Source: Kushneria pakistanensis
Lineage (GTDB): Bacteria; Pseudomonadota; Gammaproteobacteria; Pseudomonadales; Halomonadaceae
DNA: 64,000 nucleotides
NCBI RefSeq assembly: GCF_014652795.1
Contig: NZ_BMZM01000002.1
Location: 62,001 to 126,000, forward strand
Direction of reading: 5' to 3'
In this document: positions 44,246 to 53,847 of the stretch, piece after piece
Layout: the number at the start of each line of letters is the position of its first letter
Numbering within the stretch: the stretch's first letter is position 1
Notes under the pieces: generated by a model
Told to the model about the DNA's origin: nothing
Databases searched by the model: none
What the model saw: only the letters and a program-made list of their open reading frames with translations
Position numbers and translations under genes: made by a program

Positions 44246-45027
44246 TCAGACGCCGGATCGCAGCGCTTGAAGGTCAGCACCAGCAGATCGCGCGTCCCCG
44301 TACGCTCGGCGTCCATCGCCACGATCGGCGTCACGCCGTGCAGCACGCGGGTGTCATCCACCAGCGCCATGTCCAGACACTCGGCCAGCGTAAAGTCAGC
44401 CAGCGGCTGACGGTCCAGACCGTGAATGTGGGAGACGCCCTGGCAGACGTTGTCACGGTGGATCATTACCATCGCGACAAAATCCACGCCGTCACGGTGC
44501 AGCCCCTCCGGCGTGGGCAGGCCGGTGGCGATGTCACCGCCCACCTCGATACGAAACTGATGCATCTCGACATGCCAGGCGGCATCGCTCGCGCAGCGAC
44601 CGAACACACCAAGGCAGAGCTCACAGAGAAAGGCAAAGGCGTGGGTCTCGACGGCCCCGTCTGCCACCGGCTCGAAGTGACGCTCGATGCCGCCGTTGAG
44701 CGCATTGAAATGGGTGGTCTGAAAATGGGGCTGATGCGGCTTGCGCACCAGCGAGTGCGCCCCGGGGGCGGCGCTGAACACCGCATGACGGCGACGCCGG
44801 TAGCGACCGCCATCATTCATGAAGCGATCCGGGGCGAGATCATCCCAGTAGCGGGTGAACGCCGCGCGATCATCACGGCGGTGATCGCGCTCGCTGCACC
44901 AGGTCTGGAACGCCGGCGTGATCGCACCGGCCGGCGCGAACAGGTAGCCGTCACGCGCCAGGCGCTCGGCCAGCGACGCCGACAGGGTTTCAAGAGGAGC
45001 AACAGGGCACGTTGGCATTTCAGACAT
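44215..45027 (-). CDS. 2-oxoglutarate/Fe(II)-dependent dioxygenase family protein
   Basis: A 270-residue protein of the 2OG-Fe_Oxy_2 type (PF10014-like), the family that contains free amino-acid hydroxylases such as L-isoleucine dioxygenase. Iron ligands fit His177 and Asp179 in EGLHRDGVDF and His230 in RVLHGVTP, with the 2OG-binding Arg likely at 246 (TGTRDLLV). It should therefore be active, on a small free substrate. Start at 45027 (ATG) rather than GTG 45033; neither has a strong ribosome binding site. Divergent from the pdxA-family gene with 149 bases between. Confidence 0.82.
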   Translation of the reverse strand: MSEMPTCPVAPLETLSASLAERLARDGYLFAPAGAITPAFQTWCSERDHRRDDRAAFTRYWDDLAPDRFMNDGGRYRRRRHAVFSAAPGAHSLVRKPHQPHFQTTHFNALNGGIERHFEPVADGAVETHAFAFLCELCLGVFGRCASDAAWHVEMHQFRIEVGGDIATGLPTPEGLHRDGVDFVAMVMIHRDNVCQGVSHIHGLDRQPLADFTLAECLDMALVDDTRVLHGVTPIVAMDAERTGTRDLLVLTFKRCDPASDQPSGGASGV

Positions 45028-45176
45028 GGACACGACCGCCGGCTGTCAATCATCGGGGCACGCGGCGTCACGCAGGGGCCTGACGCGGCGCGGGGCAGAG
45101 CGCTATTATGGCACCGTCAATTCCTGTCGCCCATGACGTTGTGCTCAGGGCGCTCACCAGCCAGAAGGGCCCTGTC

Positions 45177-46223
45177 ATGTCTGCATCCCCCCGCACGCCC
45201 ATCGCCATCACCATGGGCGACCCGGCCGGCGTCGGCCCGGAAATCGTTGTCCGTCTGGCCTGCGCTCCGCGTGCCGGTGATACCCCGCTGCTGGTCATCG
45301 GCGATATCAAGCGGCTGCGTGGTGTGGCCGATCAGCTCGGGCTGGCCCTGACCCTGTTTCCGATCAGGCATCCGGACGAGCTGGGCGATCGCGGCCTCAC
45401 ACCGGGGCAGCTGGCCGTGCTGCCGGCCGGTGAGCCGCTGCCGCCGGATCTGCCCTGGGGCCGGGTCGATGCCCGCGCCGGTGCCGCCGCCTACGCTTAC
45501 GTCAATCGCGCCATTGATCTGGCGTTCGAGGGCTCGATCAGCGCCATCGTCACCGCCCCGCTCAACAAGGCCGCCATGGCCGCCGCCGGTATCACCTATC
45601 CCGGTCATACCGAGATTCTGGCCGACCGCGCCGGCACGCAGGATTTCGGCATGATGCTGGCCAACGACGAGCTGCGCGTGATGCTGGTGTCGATCCATCT
45701 GTCGCTACGTCAGGCGATCGAAGCCGTGACACCGGCGCGCGAGCTGCGCGCCATCCGCCTGGCCGCGCGCGCCTGCCATGCCTACGGCATCGCCGAACCT
45801 CGCATTGCGGTGGCCGGGCTCAACCCGCACGCCGGTGAAGGGGGGCTTTTCGGTGACGAGGATAAGGCCATCATTGCACCGGCCATCGCCCGCGCGCGCG
45901 CGGAAGGCATCGATGCTTCCGGCCCCTGGCCAAGCGATACGGTGTTCATGAACGCCCGCCGCGGCCACTTTGACGCCGTGGTGGCGCAGTATCACGATCA
46001 GGGCCTGATTCCGGTGAAGTATCTGGGCGTCGAGAACGGCGTGAACATCACGGTGGGGCTGCCGTTCGTGCGCACCAGCGTCGATCACGGCACCGCCTTT
46101 GATATCGCAGGCACCGGCCGTGCCGACCCGTCGAGTCTTTTTTACGCCCTCAAACAGGCCGAGGCGATGGTGCGCTCGGGCACCGAATACCGCGCCTGCG
46201 GATGCAACCCGGCGCATGGGTAG
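45177..46223 (+). CDS. pdxA: 4-hydroxythreonine-4-phosphate dehydrogenase family (PdxA/PdxA2)
   Basis: A 348-residue NAD-dependent dehydrogenase. Metal and substrate motifs ITMGDPAGVGPEI, TAPLNK, YPGHTEILA, GLNPHAGEGG, AQYHDQGLIPVKYL and RTSVDHGTAFDIAG are all present. PdxA acts in pyridoxal phosphate synthesis. The usual partners surA and ksgA are absent here, so it could be the PdxA2 paralogue (4-phospho-D-threonate/erythronate degradation) instead; TAPLNK fits that group too. ATG 45177 has AGAAGGG upstream; the longer open frame is unsupported. Confidence 0.88.
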   Translation: MSASPRTPIAITMGDPAGVGPEIVVRLACAPRAGDTPLLVIGDIKRLRGVADQLGLALTLFPIRHPDELGDRGLTPGQLAVLPAGEPLPPDLPWGRVDARAGAAAYAYVNRAIDLAFEGSISAIVTAPLNKAAMAAAGITYPGHTEILADRAGTQDFGMMLANDELRVMLVSIHLSLRQAIEAVTPARELRAIRLAARACHAYGIAEPRIAVAGLNPHAGEGGLFGDEDKAIIAPAIARARAEGIDASGPWPSDTVFMNARRGHFDAVVAQYHDQGLIPVKYLGVENGVNITVGLPFVRTSVDHGTAFDIAGTGRADPSSLFYALKQAEAMVRSGTEYRACGCNPAHG

Positions 46224-46315
46224 TACACTGGAGCAAAGGACACTGAAGTGATGACCACGCCGACACGGGGCATCCCGTCACGGCGCGCCATTTTTTTGAT
46301 ACGCGGAGCCAAGCG

Positions 46316-48058
46316 ATGCAACTCAGGCAGAGCAATATCGAAAGACTCGCCGACGGCGGGACCTACGACACGCTGATCATCGGTGGCGGTATCAACGGCG
46401 CGGTCTGCGCCGCGGCGCTGGCCGGGCGCGGCGTGAAGGTCGGTCTGGTGGAACAGGGCGATTTCGCCGGCATGACCAGCATGTGGTCATCCAACCTTAT
46501 CTGGGGCGGCATCAAGTACATGGAGTCGCGGGACTTCAAGCTGGTGCGCGAACTGTGTATCTCGCGCAATCACCTGATCAAGCACTACCCCTCGACCGTC
46601 CAGGAGATCCGCTTTCTCACCACGATCACCAAGGGGTTTCGCTGGCATCCGCTGGCGCTGTGGGCAGGCACCTGGATCTACTGGCTGTTCGGCAACGGCT
46701 TTACCAGAATACCGCGCCTGCCGAGCCTTTCGACCATCAACCGCGAGGAGCCGGTGATCAACACTGACCCGGCTGTCGGCTGCTTCGAATACTCCGATGC
46801 CTTTTTGCACGACAACGACGCGCGCTTTGTGTGGAATTTCGTGCGCATCGCCATGAACAGCGGCTGCGTGGCGGCCAACTACGTCGAGGCGACCGGCTTC
46901 GAGCGTCAGGGTAATCTCTGGCACGTCGGCCTCAGGGACGTCATGAGCGGGCGTGAGTGGACCGTCAAAACGAAGACCCTGGTCAATGCCTGCGGCCCGC
47001 TGGCCGATCGCACCAACGCCCTGGCCCACAAAAAGACCGAGCACAGTCATGTGCTCTCCAAGGGCATCCACCTGATCGTCGACCAGATCACGCCCAACAA
47101 GCGCGTGCTGGCGTTTTTCGATGAGGACGGGCGGCTCTTTTTCGCCATCCCGATGGGGACGCGCACCTGCATCGGCACCACCGATACCCGTACCGAAGAT
47201 CCCCACGCGGCCATCACCGACGACGACATCCAGTTCGTGCTGGATAACATCAACGCGCGTCTGTCGCTTGAAAAGCCGCTGGATCGTGACGACATCATCG
47301 CCACCCGCTGTGGCGTGCGGCCGCTGGCGGTGCAGAACACCAGCGGCGGCGACCGCGATTTTCTGCAGCTCTCGCGCAAGCACGAGATCGACTCCGATAT
47401 CGATCAGGGCTTTATCAGCATCTTCGGCGGCAAGCTCACCGACTGCATTAACGTCGGTGAAGAAATCGTGGATCTGGTCAAGAAGATGGGGATCGACATC
47501 CGCTTCCCGGACTATCGCTGGTACGGCGAGCCGGTAGACGCCGTACGCGATGAGTTCTTCCACCAGGCGCGCCTGATGAAGCTTGATGACTACACCGACC
47601 CCAGCGCCTCCGAGCCGCTGTCGACCCGGCTGTGGCGGCGCTACGCGGCCCATGCCATCGGCATGCTGGAATACATTCGCGAGGACCCGCGCCAGGCCGA
47701 GATTCTCATCGAGGGCACCGAATACATCCGCGCCGAGGTGCGTCAGGCCGCGCGTCGCGAGATGATCACCAAGCTCGAGGACTTTCTGCGCCGTCGCTCC
47801 AAGATCAGCCTCGTCTCGCGTCAGGAGACCATCCGCCAGTCGGCAGGCCTGATGGAGGCGTGCGAGCTGCTGTTTGGTGATGAGGCGCAGATGCGCTTTG
47901 ACGAGTATTTCCGCGACCACCCCGTGACCGACGGTATCGCCCGCGACCCCGGCGCCGGTCCGCTGCCGGCCGATGGTGTCACTAATGACCCCTCGGATGA
48001 GCATGAAACGGCCCCCGAGCAGCGCAGGGAAGGGGATTTCGAAACGCTGAACTGGTAG
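46316..48058 (+). CDS. glpD: FAD-dependent glycerol-3-phosphate dehydrogenase
   Basis: A 580-residue flavoprotein of the GlpD/GlpA family. FAD-binding motif TLIIGGGINGAVCAAALAGRG at residues 18-38 (key GGGINGA), then TSMWSSNLIWGG, and later FAIPMGTRTCIGTTDT and the GGKLTDC motif. It oxidises sn-glycerol 3-phosphate to dihydroxyacetone phosphate and feeds electrons to quinones at the inner membrane. The C-terminal cap domain is present, with a poorly conserved tail. No glpF/glpK neighbour. Confidence 0.93.
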   Translation: MQLRQSNIERLADGGTYDTLIIGGGINGAVCAAALAGRGVKVGLVEQGDFAGMTSMWSSNLIWGGIKYMESRDFKLVRELCISRNHLIKHYPSTVQEIRFLTTITKGFRWHPLALWAGTWIYWLFGNGFTRIPRLPSLSTINREEPVINTDPAVGCFEYSDAFLHDNDARFVWNFVRIAMNSGCVAANYVEATGFERQGNLWHVGLRDVMSGREWTVKTKTLVNACGPLADRTNALAHKKTEHSHVLSKGIHLIVDQITPNKRVLAFFDEDGRLFFAIPMGTRTCIGTTDTRTEDPHAAITDDDIQFVLDNINARLSLEKPLDRDDIIATRCGVRPLAVQNTSGGDRDFLQLSRKHEIDSDIDQGFISIFGGKLTDCINVGEEIVDLVKKMGIDIRFPDYRWYGEPVDAVRDEFFHQARLMKLDDYTDPSASEPLSTRLWRRYAAHAIGMLEYIREDPRQAEILIEGTEYIRAEVRQAARREMITKLEDFLRRRSKISLVSRQETIRQSAGLMEACELLFGDEAQMRFDEYFRDHPVTDGIARDPGAGPLPADGVTNDPSDEHETAPEQRREGDFETLNW

Positions 48059-48378
48059 ATCACTGCCACGGACGCCGCCATGACCCGCCGCCTGGTGCCG
48101 GCAGGGCCATGGCGGCGCCCTCTCCCTCCAGACCCGCGCCGTCAGCACGCTGCTGTCGCTCTGTCCTGCGTAACCTGTCACTGCGTAACCTGCCATTTCC
48201 TGGCACGTCGTGTCGCGGCACGCCTTTATCGTGACACGCCAGGGCACGTCGCTGTGGTATAAGCCAACCGCCTTCTCGAGGTGACACTCGGGAACGCAAC
48301 GCTCGCCACAGGGTCGATTGAAAGTGCGCGGCCCCACCAGGCCTGTCTGAACGTTGTCGCTACCCCAGGATACCTATC
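48059..48378. other. Upstream region of sbmA with tandem repeat
   Basis: 320 bases between glpD and sbmA. A 15-base unit is repeated in tandem at 48166-48195 (see separate entry). GGCACG-type words recur several times between 48196 and 48250, and TATAAG occurs near 48256. No gene is supported. Confidence 0.45.
48166..48195. repeat. Tandem 15-bp repeat upstream of sbmA
   Basis: CTGCGTAACCTGTCA followed directly by CTGCGTAACCTGCCA, identical at 14 of 15 positions. With a CTGTC half-copy just before at 48161-48165 it forms a three-fold CTGYC series at 14-15 base intervals, which suggests binding of a dimeric response regulator or similar protein on one face of the helix. Confidence 0.7.
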
Positions 48379-49623
48379 GTGTTACGGTCGTTTTTTCCCA
48401 ATCCGCCCCTTTTTTTCTCAAGCGTTGTGGTCTGGGCGCTGATCTGTATTGGTTTGTGGCAGCTGGGCGCCAGCAGCTGGGGTGGGGCCATCGGTCTGCC
48501 GCCGCTGGCCGAGGGTGATGCCCTGCCCGTGGATGTCTCGCGCTTCTGGGCGCCGTCGATGCTGTGGTTTTATCTCTACTACACGCTGTGCGTGGCGGTC
48601 TTTGCCGCGGCGTGGGCCCTGATCAGGCCTCACCGCTGGCAGCGCTGGTCGATTCTCGGAAGCGCGCTGATCGTCTTCATGACCTGGTTTTCGGTGCAGA
48701 CCAGCGTGGCGGTCAACGCCTGGTACGGGCCGTTCTGGGACATGATCCAGCAGGCGCTGGGCGGTGACAGTGACGTGACGGTGACCGATATCTACACCGG
48801 CATGTTCAGCTTTGCCGGTATTGCCTTCGTGGCCGTGACGGTGGGCGTGCTCAACTACTTCGTGGTCAGCCACTACATCTTTCGCTGGCGCTGGGCGATG
48901 AACAACTTCTACATGCGCCACTGGTCGCAGCTGCGCCACATCGAAGGCGCCGCCCAGCGCGTGCAGGAAGACACCATGCGCTTTTCCACCACGCTCGAAG
49001 GGCTGGGCGTCAATCTCCTGAAGGCGGTGATGACCCTGATCGCCTTCATGCCGCTTCTGGTCACCATGTCGCAGAACATCACCGAGCTGCCGCTGGTTGG
49101 TCATATTCCCAACGCGCTGGTGTGGTCGGCGATCGCCTGGTCGCTGTTTGGCACCGTGCTGCTGGCGGTGGTCGGCATCCGCCTGCCGGGTCTTGAATTT
49201 CGTAACCAGCGCGTCGAGGCGGCCTACCGCAAGGAGCTGGTCTACGGCGAGGATGACCCGGCGCGTGCGGCGCCTGCCACCGTCGCTACGCTGTTTAACC
49301 GGGTGCGGCGCAACTACTTTCGCCTCTACTGGCACTACGCCTACTTCAATATTGCCCGCATTTTCTATCTGCAGGCCGATGTGGTGTTCGGCCTGATCGT
49401 GCTGGCGCCCTCGATCGTGGCCGGCAAGCTGACACTCGGGCTGTTGCAGCAGATCCTCAACGTCTTTGGTCAGGTGCGGGAATCCTTTCAGTATCTGGTC
49501 AACTCATGGTCGACCATCATCGAGCTGCTCTCGATCATCAAGCGTCTACGCGCCTTCGAGGCGGTGATTGATCATGGCGAATCGAGTGAAGACACACTGC
49601 ACACTCGTGATGTCGCGCCGTAA
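48379..49623 (+). CDS. sbmA: Peptide uptake transporter SbmA/BacA family
   Basis: A 414-residue inner-membrane protein with about eight helices. It follows E. coli SbmA almost along its whole length, including FFPNPPLFF at the start, [25 protein letters not shown], the very typical [19 protein letters not shown] and [20 protein letters not shown]. SbmA is a proton-driven importer of peptides and peptide antibiotics (microcins, bleomycin, proline-rich peptides). It has no ATPase domain, which separates it from the BclA-type proteins. Start codon is GTG with AGGA upstream. Stands alone. Confidence 0.96.
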   Translation: MLRSFFPNPPLFFSSVVVWALICIGLWQLGASSWGGAIGLPPLAEGDALPVDVSRFWAPSMLWFYLYYTLCVAVFAAAWALIRPHRWQRWSILGSALIVFMTWFSVQTSVAVNAWYGPFWDMIQQALGGDSDVTVTDIYTGMFSFAGIAFVAVTVGVLNYFVVSHYIFRWRWAMNNFYMRHWSQLRHIEGAAQRVQEDTMRFSTTLEGLGVNLLKAVMTLIAFMPLLVTMSQNITELPLVGHIPNALVWSAIAWSLFGTVLLAVVGIRLPGLEFRNQRVEAAYRKELVYGEDDPARAAPATVATLFNRVRRNYFRLYWHYAYFNIARIFYLQADVVFGLIVLAPSIVAGKLTLGLLQQILNVFGQVRESFQYLVNSWSTIIELLSIIKRLRAFEAVIDHGESSEDTLHTRDVAP

Positions 49624-49744
49624 CGCCCGATCGACGTCCTTGTCGACATGAAGGACACGCCGGATGCTGATGCCATGAAGGCAACAGCACCCGGCGCGCA
49701 TTGAATCAGGTGTCAGATGACCCCGGTGAGGCTGCCCGGCGGCA

Positions 49745-50209
49745 TCACCCGTCCGCGTCGGGCACGTGCAGGGTAATCACCGTACAGGGAGCGATATGGG
49801 AAACCTTGTGCGACACGCTGCCCACCACCAGTCCCTTGATATCGCTGAGACCGCGGCTGCCCATCACGATGGCATCCACGCCAAGCGCTTTGGCCAGCGC
49901 CACGATCGTATGGTCCGGTCGGCCCAGCCGATTGTCATCCACATGAAACTCGACCGGCGCTGAAGGTGTACCGAGATCCGACCAGGCCTTCTTCAACAGC
50001 GTCTCGCCCTGTTCATGGCCCTGCGCCGTGGTGTAACCCACGGCTGACGACCCGGTCAGCACGCCCAGGTGATCGGTCGCGGGGGGTGGCTCAACAATAT
50101 GGAGAAGATGCAGGGTGCCACCACCTGCCCTTTGCATCAGGCAGGCGTGCTCAAGCGCCATGCGAGCACTGCGGGAACCATCAAGGGGTACCAGAATATT
50201 CTGTGTCAT
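49745..50209 (-). CDS. Universal stress protein (UspA family)
   Basis: A 154-residue single-domain protein. NILVPLDGS at the start and the nucleotide-binding motif MGSRGLSDIKGLVVGSVSHKV near residue 116 (G-x2-G-x9-G-S pattern) indicate an ATP-binding UspA protein. AAGGAGGT is a very strong ribosome binding site. Cytoplasmic, stress related, exact task unknown. Confidence 0.93.
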   Translation of the reverse strand: MTQNILVPLDGSRSARMALEHACLMQRAGGGTLHLLHIVEPPPATDHLGVLTGSSAVGYTTAQGHEQGETLLKKAWSDLGTPSAPVEFHVDDNRLGRPDHTIVALAKALGVDAIVMGSRGLSDIKGLVVGSVSHKVSHIAPCTVITLHVPDADG

Positions 50210-50481
50210 GTTCCACCTCCTTCCTTTGGTTGACGGGCCTGCCCGCGAAGGGATGGACCGTCAGACAGCGCAAAGAGTGATATCCCGGCGTCAGCCATGG
50301 CTCGACCCGGCCTCTCCCACCTTACCTATATTAGTATTCATTCAACAGCACCTGGGCTCGATGTCCCCTGGTCCATGTGGGCTATCGGAGCTGGCCAGAC
50401 TTGCGGCGCGCTACCACTCACATGACGCGCCACGATAAGGTATCGACACCGACACTGCTTCCGGCACAAGGAGCCCGCAAC

Positions 50482-51429
50482 ATGGCGATTCATCTGCTGG
50501 TCGTGACGCGTCTGTCACGCCATCACCAGGCTCGCATCGAGGCGGCAGGCTTTCGCCTGCATATGGCCGAAGACGCCGAGGCCCGGCGCGAGGTCATCGA
50601 TCACCACCGTGACGATATCCGCGCGGTCATGACCATTGGCACCATCGGCTTCACGGCGGATGAAATGGACGAACTGCCGAATCTGGGGCTGATCTGCGCC
50701 CAGGGCGTGGGCTTTGAAGGCATCGACGTTGTGGCCGCCCGCGAGCGGGGTATCAATGTCGTCCACGGCCCCGGCACCAACGCCGAGACGGTCGCCGATC
50801 ATGCGCTCGGGCTGATGCTGGCCTGCCTGCGCCGCATTCCACAGGGCGATGCCGGCCTGCGGCAAGGGCAATGGAAGGAGATTCGCCGCGGAGCCCCGGT
50901 GCTGCACGGCAGAACCCTGGGGCTTTTAGGGATGGGCAACGTGGCCCGCGCCATTGCGAGGCGCGCCCACTACGGCTTTGACATGCCGATTGTCTACTTC
51001 AGCCGCCAGCCAAAACCCGATCTCGACTGGCAGCACGAATCAGACCCCAGGCGCGTGGCCGAACAGGCCGACGTGCTGGTCAGTGCCCTGCCCGGCGGCC
51101 CGGACACCCAACATCTGATCGATGACGCCCTTTTGGGCGCCATGACGCCCGAAAGCATCGTGGTCAACATCGGCCGCGGCAGCGTGGTGGACAGCGACGC
51201 CCTGGCCCGCGCCGTGAGCGAAAAGCGCATCGCCGGCGCCGCGCTGGATGTCTTCGAGCATGAGCCCGAGGTGCCCCGGGCGCTGAAGGACGAGCCGCGC
51301 ATCATCATGACACCGCACACCGCTGGCCTCTCACCCGAGGCGCTCGACGCCACCATCGATCTGGTGATCCAGAACCTCGAGGCCTTTCGCGATGGAAAAA
51401 CGCTGGTCACCCCGGTGCCCGGGGCCTGA
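50482..51429 (+). CDS. D-2-hydroxyacid dehydrogenase
   Basis: A 315-residue NAD(P)-dependent dehydrogenase. Rossmann motif LGLLGMGNVARAIA near residue 150; catalytic set Arg (NIGRGSVVD), Glu (VFEHEPEV) and His (TPHTAG) is complete. The substrate region looks like the glyoxylate/hydroxypyruvate reductase and phosphoglycerate group, but assignment to one acid is not possible. ATG 50482 has AAGGAG upstream. Followed 33 bases downstream by an acetyltransferase gene, probably co-transcribed. Confidence 0.92.
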   Translation: MAIHLLVVTRLSRHHQARIEAAGFRLHMAEDAEARREVIDHHRDDIRAVMTIGTIGFTADEMDELPNLGLICAQGVGFEGIDVVAARERGINVVHGPGTNAETVADHALGLMLACLRRIPQGDAGLRQGQWKEIRRGAPVLHGRTLGLLGMGNVARAIARRAHYGFDMPIVYFSRQPKPDLDWQHESDPRRVAEQADVLVSALPGGPDTQHLIDDALLGAMTPESIVVNIGRGSVVDSDALARAVSEKRIAGAALDVFEHEPEVPRALKDEPRIIMTPHTAGLSPEALDATIDLVIQNLEAFRDGKTLVTPVPGA

Positions 51430-51462
51430 ATCGTTCAACCCTGGACCTGACAGGAGCGCGCC

Positions 51463-52044
51463 ATGAGTCACGATCAGCCGACGGATGAGCGTTCGCAAAA
51501 AGAGAAGATGCTCGCCGGCGAGCACTACATCGCCGACGACCCGGCGCTTGCTCATGATGCCGGCGTTGCCAAGGCGGCCATGGCCGAGTTCGCCAGAGCC
51601 TACGAGCACGACGTCGACGCCGCCCATCTGGTGTTGAAGGGGCTGTTCAGGCACCTGGGCGACACCGCCCACATAAGAGCGCCGCTGTATGTCGACTACG
51701 GCTTCAACATCAGCTTCGGCGAGGGCTCGTTTGCCAATTTCGGCCTGATGGCGCTGGACGTGGCACCCATCACCATCGGGCGGGACGTGCAGATCGGCCC
51801 CAATGTGCAACTTTTAACGCCGACCCACCCGCTGGACCCGCAGGCGCGCCGGGACAAGCTCGAAGCCGGCGCCCCCATCGTCATTCATGACAACGTCTGG
51901 CTGGGCGGCGGCGTGATCGTACTGGCCGGCGTCACCATCGGGGAGAACAGCGTCATCGGTGCTGGCGCCGTCGTCACCCGGGATGTTCCCGCCAATGTCG
52001 TGGCGGTGGGCAACCCGGCCCGGGTGATTCGTGAGCTGACGTGA
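51463..52044 (+). CDS. Sugar O-acetyltransferase (maltose/galactoside acetyltransferase type)
   Basis: A 193-residue acetyl-CoA-dependent enzyme of the left-handed beta-helix fold. KEKMLAGEHYIADDP at the start is the Maa/NodL/LacA signature; hexapeptide repeats run from about residue 95 to 180 (VAPITIGRDVQIGPNV, VWLGGGVIVLAGVTIGENSVIGAG in repeats of six). The acceptor sugar is not determined. GGAG precedes ATG. Its stop is only five bases from the convergent lyase gene. Confidence 0.93.
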   Translation: MSHDQPTDERSQKEKMLAGEHYIADDPALAHDAGVAKAAMAEFARAYEHDVDAAHLVLKGLFRHLGDTAHIRAPLYVDYGFNISFGEGSFANFGLMALDVAPITIGRDVQIGPNVQLLTPTHPLDPQARRDKLEAGAPIVIHDNVWLGGGVIVLAGVTIGENSVIGAGAVVTRDVPANVVAVGNPARVIRELT

Positions 52045-52048
52045 GCCT

Positions 52049-52852
52049 CTACACCGGCGGCATCAGCTCGTTCATTTCCCGATAGGTACAGGCGCTCAGG
52101 TTTTGCGTCGAGAGCCTGCCGGTGGCCATGAAGTCAGCAGCCATATCGGCACCGGCACCATAGAGAAATTCGGCAATCGCCGAGCCGGCACTCAGGCGTC
52201 TGACGCCGAGTTCACGAAGTGTGTCGATCTCCGGTAGCCCGGGGCGATAGAGCAGGTTGACCGGAAGCTCTATCGAGCGACACAGTTCACCGATCTCATC
52301 GCTATCAACCATGCCGGCGGCAAACAGACCATCGGCTCCGGCACTGCTGTAAAAATCGGCTCTGGTCAGGGTCTCGGCAAGCCGCTGTTCAGGTGCGACC
52401 AGTCCCTTGAGGTAAACGTCGGTACGCGCGTTGATAAACAGATCCACGCCCCGGGCCTCTGCTACGCGCCTTGCCGCCGCAATCTTGCGGCAGAATATTT
52501 CCGGGCTGGCATGACCATCTTCCAGATTGATGCCGACCGCACCGGCCGCCAACACTGCCTCGACCACCGTGGCCACTTCCTCCGGGTCATCGGAATAGCC
52601 ACCCTCGATGTCCACGCTCAGCGGTACGCTCAGCACCCGCGCCATGGCTTGCACGCTGGTTCTCAAGAGCTCAAGCGGCAGCTGGTTGCCATCCCGATAC
52701 CCCCATGACCAGGCCAGCGCCGCGCTGCTGGTGGCAACCGCCCTGCCTCCCCGGGCCTCCACGATGCGGGCACTGCCGGCATCGGTAGCGTTGGCCAGTA
52801 GTAACAGCCCCTCGTCATGCAGGCTCCGAAACGCCTGATCGGCTCGTGTCAC
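52049..52852 (-). CDS. Isocitrate lyase/PEP mutase-superfamily lyase
   Basis: A 267-residue metal-binding TIM barrel. SVDIEGGYSDDPEEV and GINLEDGHASPEIF hold the metal ligands; the cysteine loop of isocitrate lyases is absent. Probably a C-C lyase or hydrolase on a small 2-oxo acid or phosphonate, substrate unknown; it differs clearly from the oxaloacetate decarboxylase at 27-28 kb. Start codon is GTG with GGGAGG four bases before. Confidence 0.85.
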   Translation of the reverse strand: MTRADQAFRSLHDEGLLLLANATDAGSARIVEARGGRAVATSSAALAWSWGYRDGNQLPLELLRTSVQAMARVLSVPLSVDIEGGYSDDPEEVATVVEAVLAAGAVGINLEDGHASPEIFCRKIAAARRVAEARGVDLFINARTDVYLKGLVAPEQRLAETLTRADFYSSAGADGLFAAGMVDSDEIGELCRSIELPVNLLYRPGLPEIDTLRELGVRRLSAGSAIAEFLYGAGADMAADFMATGRLSTQNLSACTYREMNELMPPV

Positions 52853-52900
52853 GCTGCCTCCCTATCACCCTGTTACCGTGTTGAACCCGATACCCCTCGT

Positions 52901-53722
52901 CTACCGTAATACCGCCGTATGCTTATCGACCAGTATTTCCCGAAAGCCCTCGGCCCTGACTCGCGCGACAAACGCGCTACTTTCTGCGGCCTTGCCGGTG
53001 ACATGAAGGCACCCGCCGACATTTTCCCCCTGTTCTAGCGATGGGTTGCCCAGCACCGCCTCCAACCGCCGGGCGACGGCATCACCGGAATCCACCAGCT
53101 GGACACGGCCGCCCAGCTGCGCGGCAATCGCCTCGCGCAGCAGCGGATAGTGGGTGCAGCCCAGCACCAGCTGATCAAGCGAGCGCCACTCAGGGGCACG
53201 CAGCGGGGCAAGCTCTCGGGCCAGAGCCTTCTGATCAAGCGTACCGTCGCGCCAGTGCTGCTCGGCCAGCGCGGCAAGATTGGGGGCGCCGATTTTCAAT
53301 ACCCGACAGTGACCGGCAAAGCGCTCGATCAGGGTGGCGACATGCGCGCTTTTCACCGTGCCGGGCGTGGCCAGCACGCCGATCACACCGCTCAAGCTTG
53401 CCGCGGCCGCCGGGCGAATGGCTGGGACCACACCAACGACCGGGATCGACAGCCGCGCCCTGAGCGCCGGCAGCACCACGGTCGAGGCGGTATTGCAGGC
53501 GATCACCACCGCATCCACCGGCCGGGCCGCCACGGCGCGGGTCATCAGGTCACATACCCGTGTGATCAGCGTCTCGGCGTCGAGCCCCCCATAGGGAAAG
53601 GCCGCATGGTCGGCAATGTAGTGCTGTACAAGCCCCGGCAGGCGACGGCGAATGGCACGCGCAATGGTCAGCCCGCCAATGCCGGAATCCAGTAGCCATA
53701 TGGCCCGTCTTTCATCACTCAC
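52901..53722 (-). CDS. murI: Glutamate racemase
   Basis: A 273-residue cofactor-independent racemase that makes D-glutamate for peptidoglycan. The two catalytic cysteines are Cys76 in ACNTAS and Cys189 in GCTHYP, with Asp12 in LLDSGIGG. Start codon is GTG with AGGA close by. The C-terminus has an extra 25 residues or so compared with the shortest members. Confidence 0.95.
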   Translation of the reverse strand: MSDERRAIWLLDSGIGGLTIARAIRRRLPGLVQHYIADHAAFPYGGLDAETLITRVCDLMTRAVAARPVDAVVIACNTASTVVLPALRARLSIPVVGVVPAIRPAAAASLSGVIGVLATPGTVKSAHVATLIERFAGHCRVLKIGAPNLAALAEQHWRDGTLDQKALARELAPLRAPEWRSLDQLVLGCTHYPLLREAIAAQLGGRVQLVDSGDAVARRLEAVLGNPSLEQGENVGGCLHVTGKAAESSAFVARVRAEGFREILVDKHTAVLR

Positions 53723-53847
53723 TGTCCTGCCTGCCTCCAGTTACCGATACCGGGCCGTCATCTGCCCGTCAAACAATCCCGCCATGATGAAAACATTGTC
53801 ATCAGAGAGGAAGGGCTCATGACCTTCCCCGCGTCCGGAGCTCCGCC

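Noticed and set aside
48161-48195. Tandem repeat considered as a CRISPR remnant
   Set aside because: The units are directly adjacent without spacers and there are no cas genes.
46487-48337. 616-codon open frame on the minus strand
   Set aside because: Antisense to glpD, with no family resemblance.
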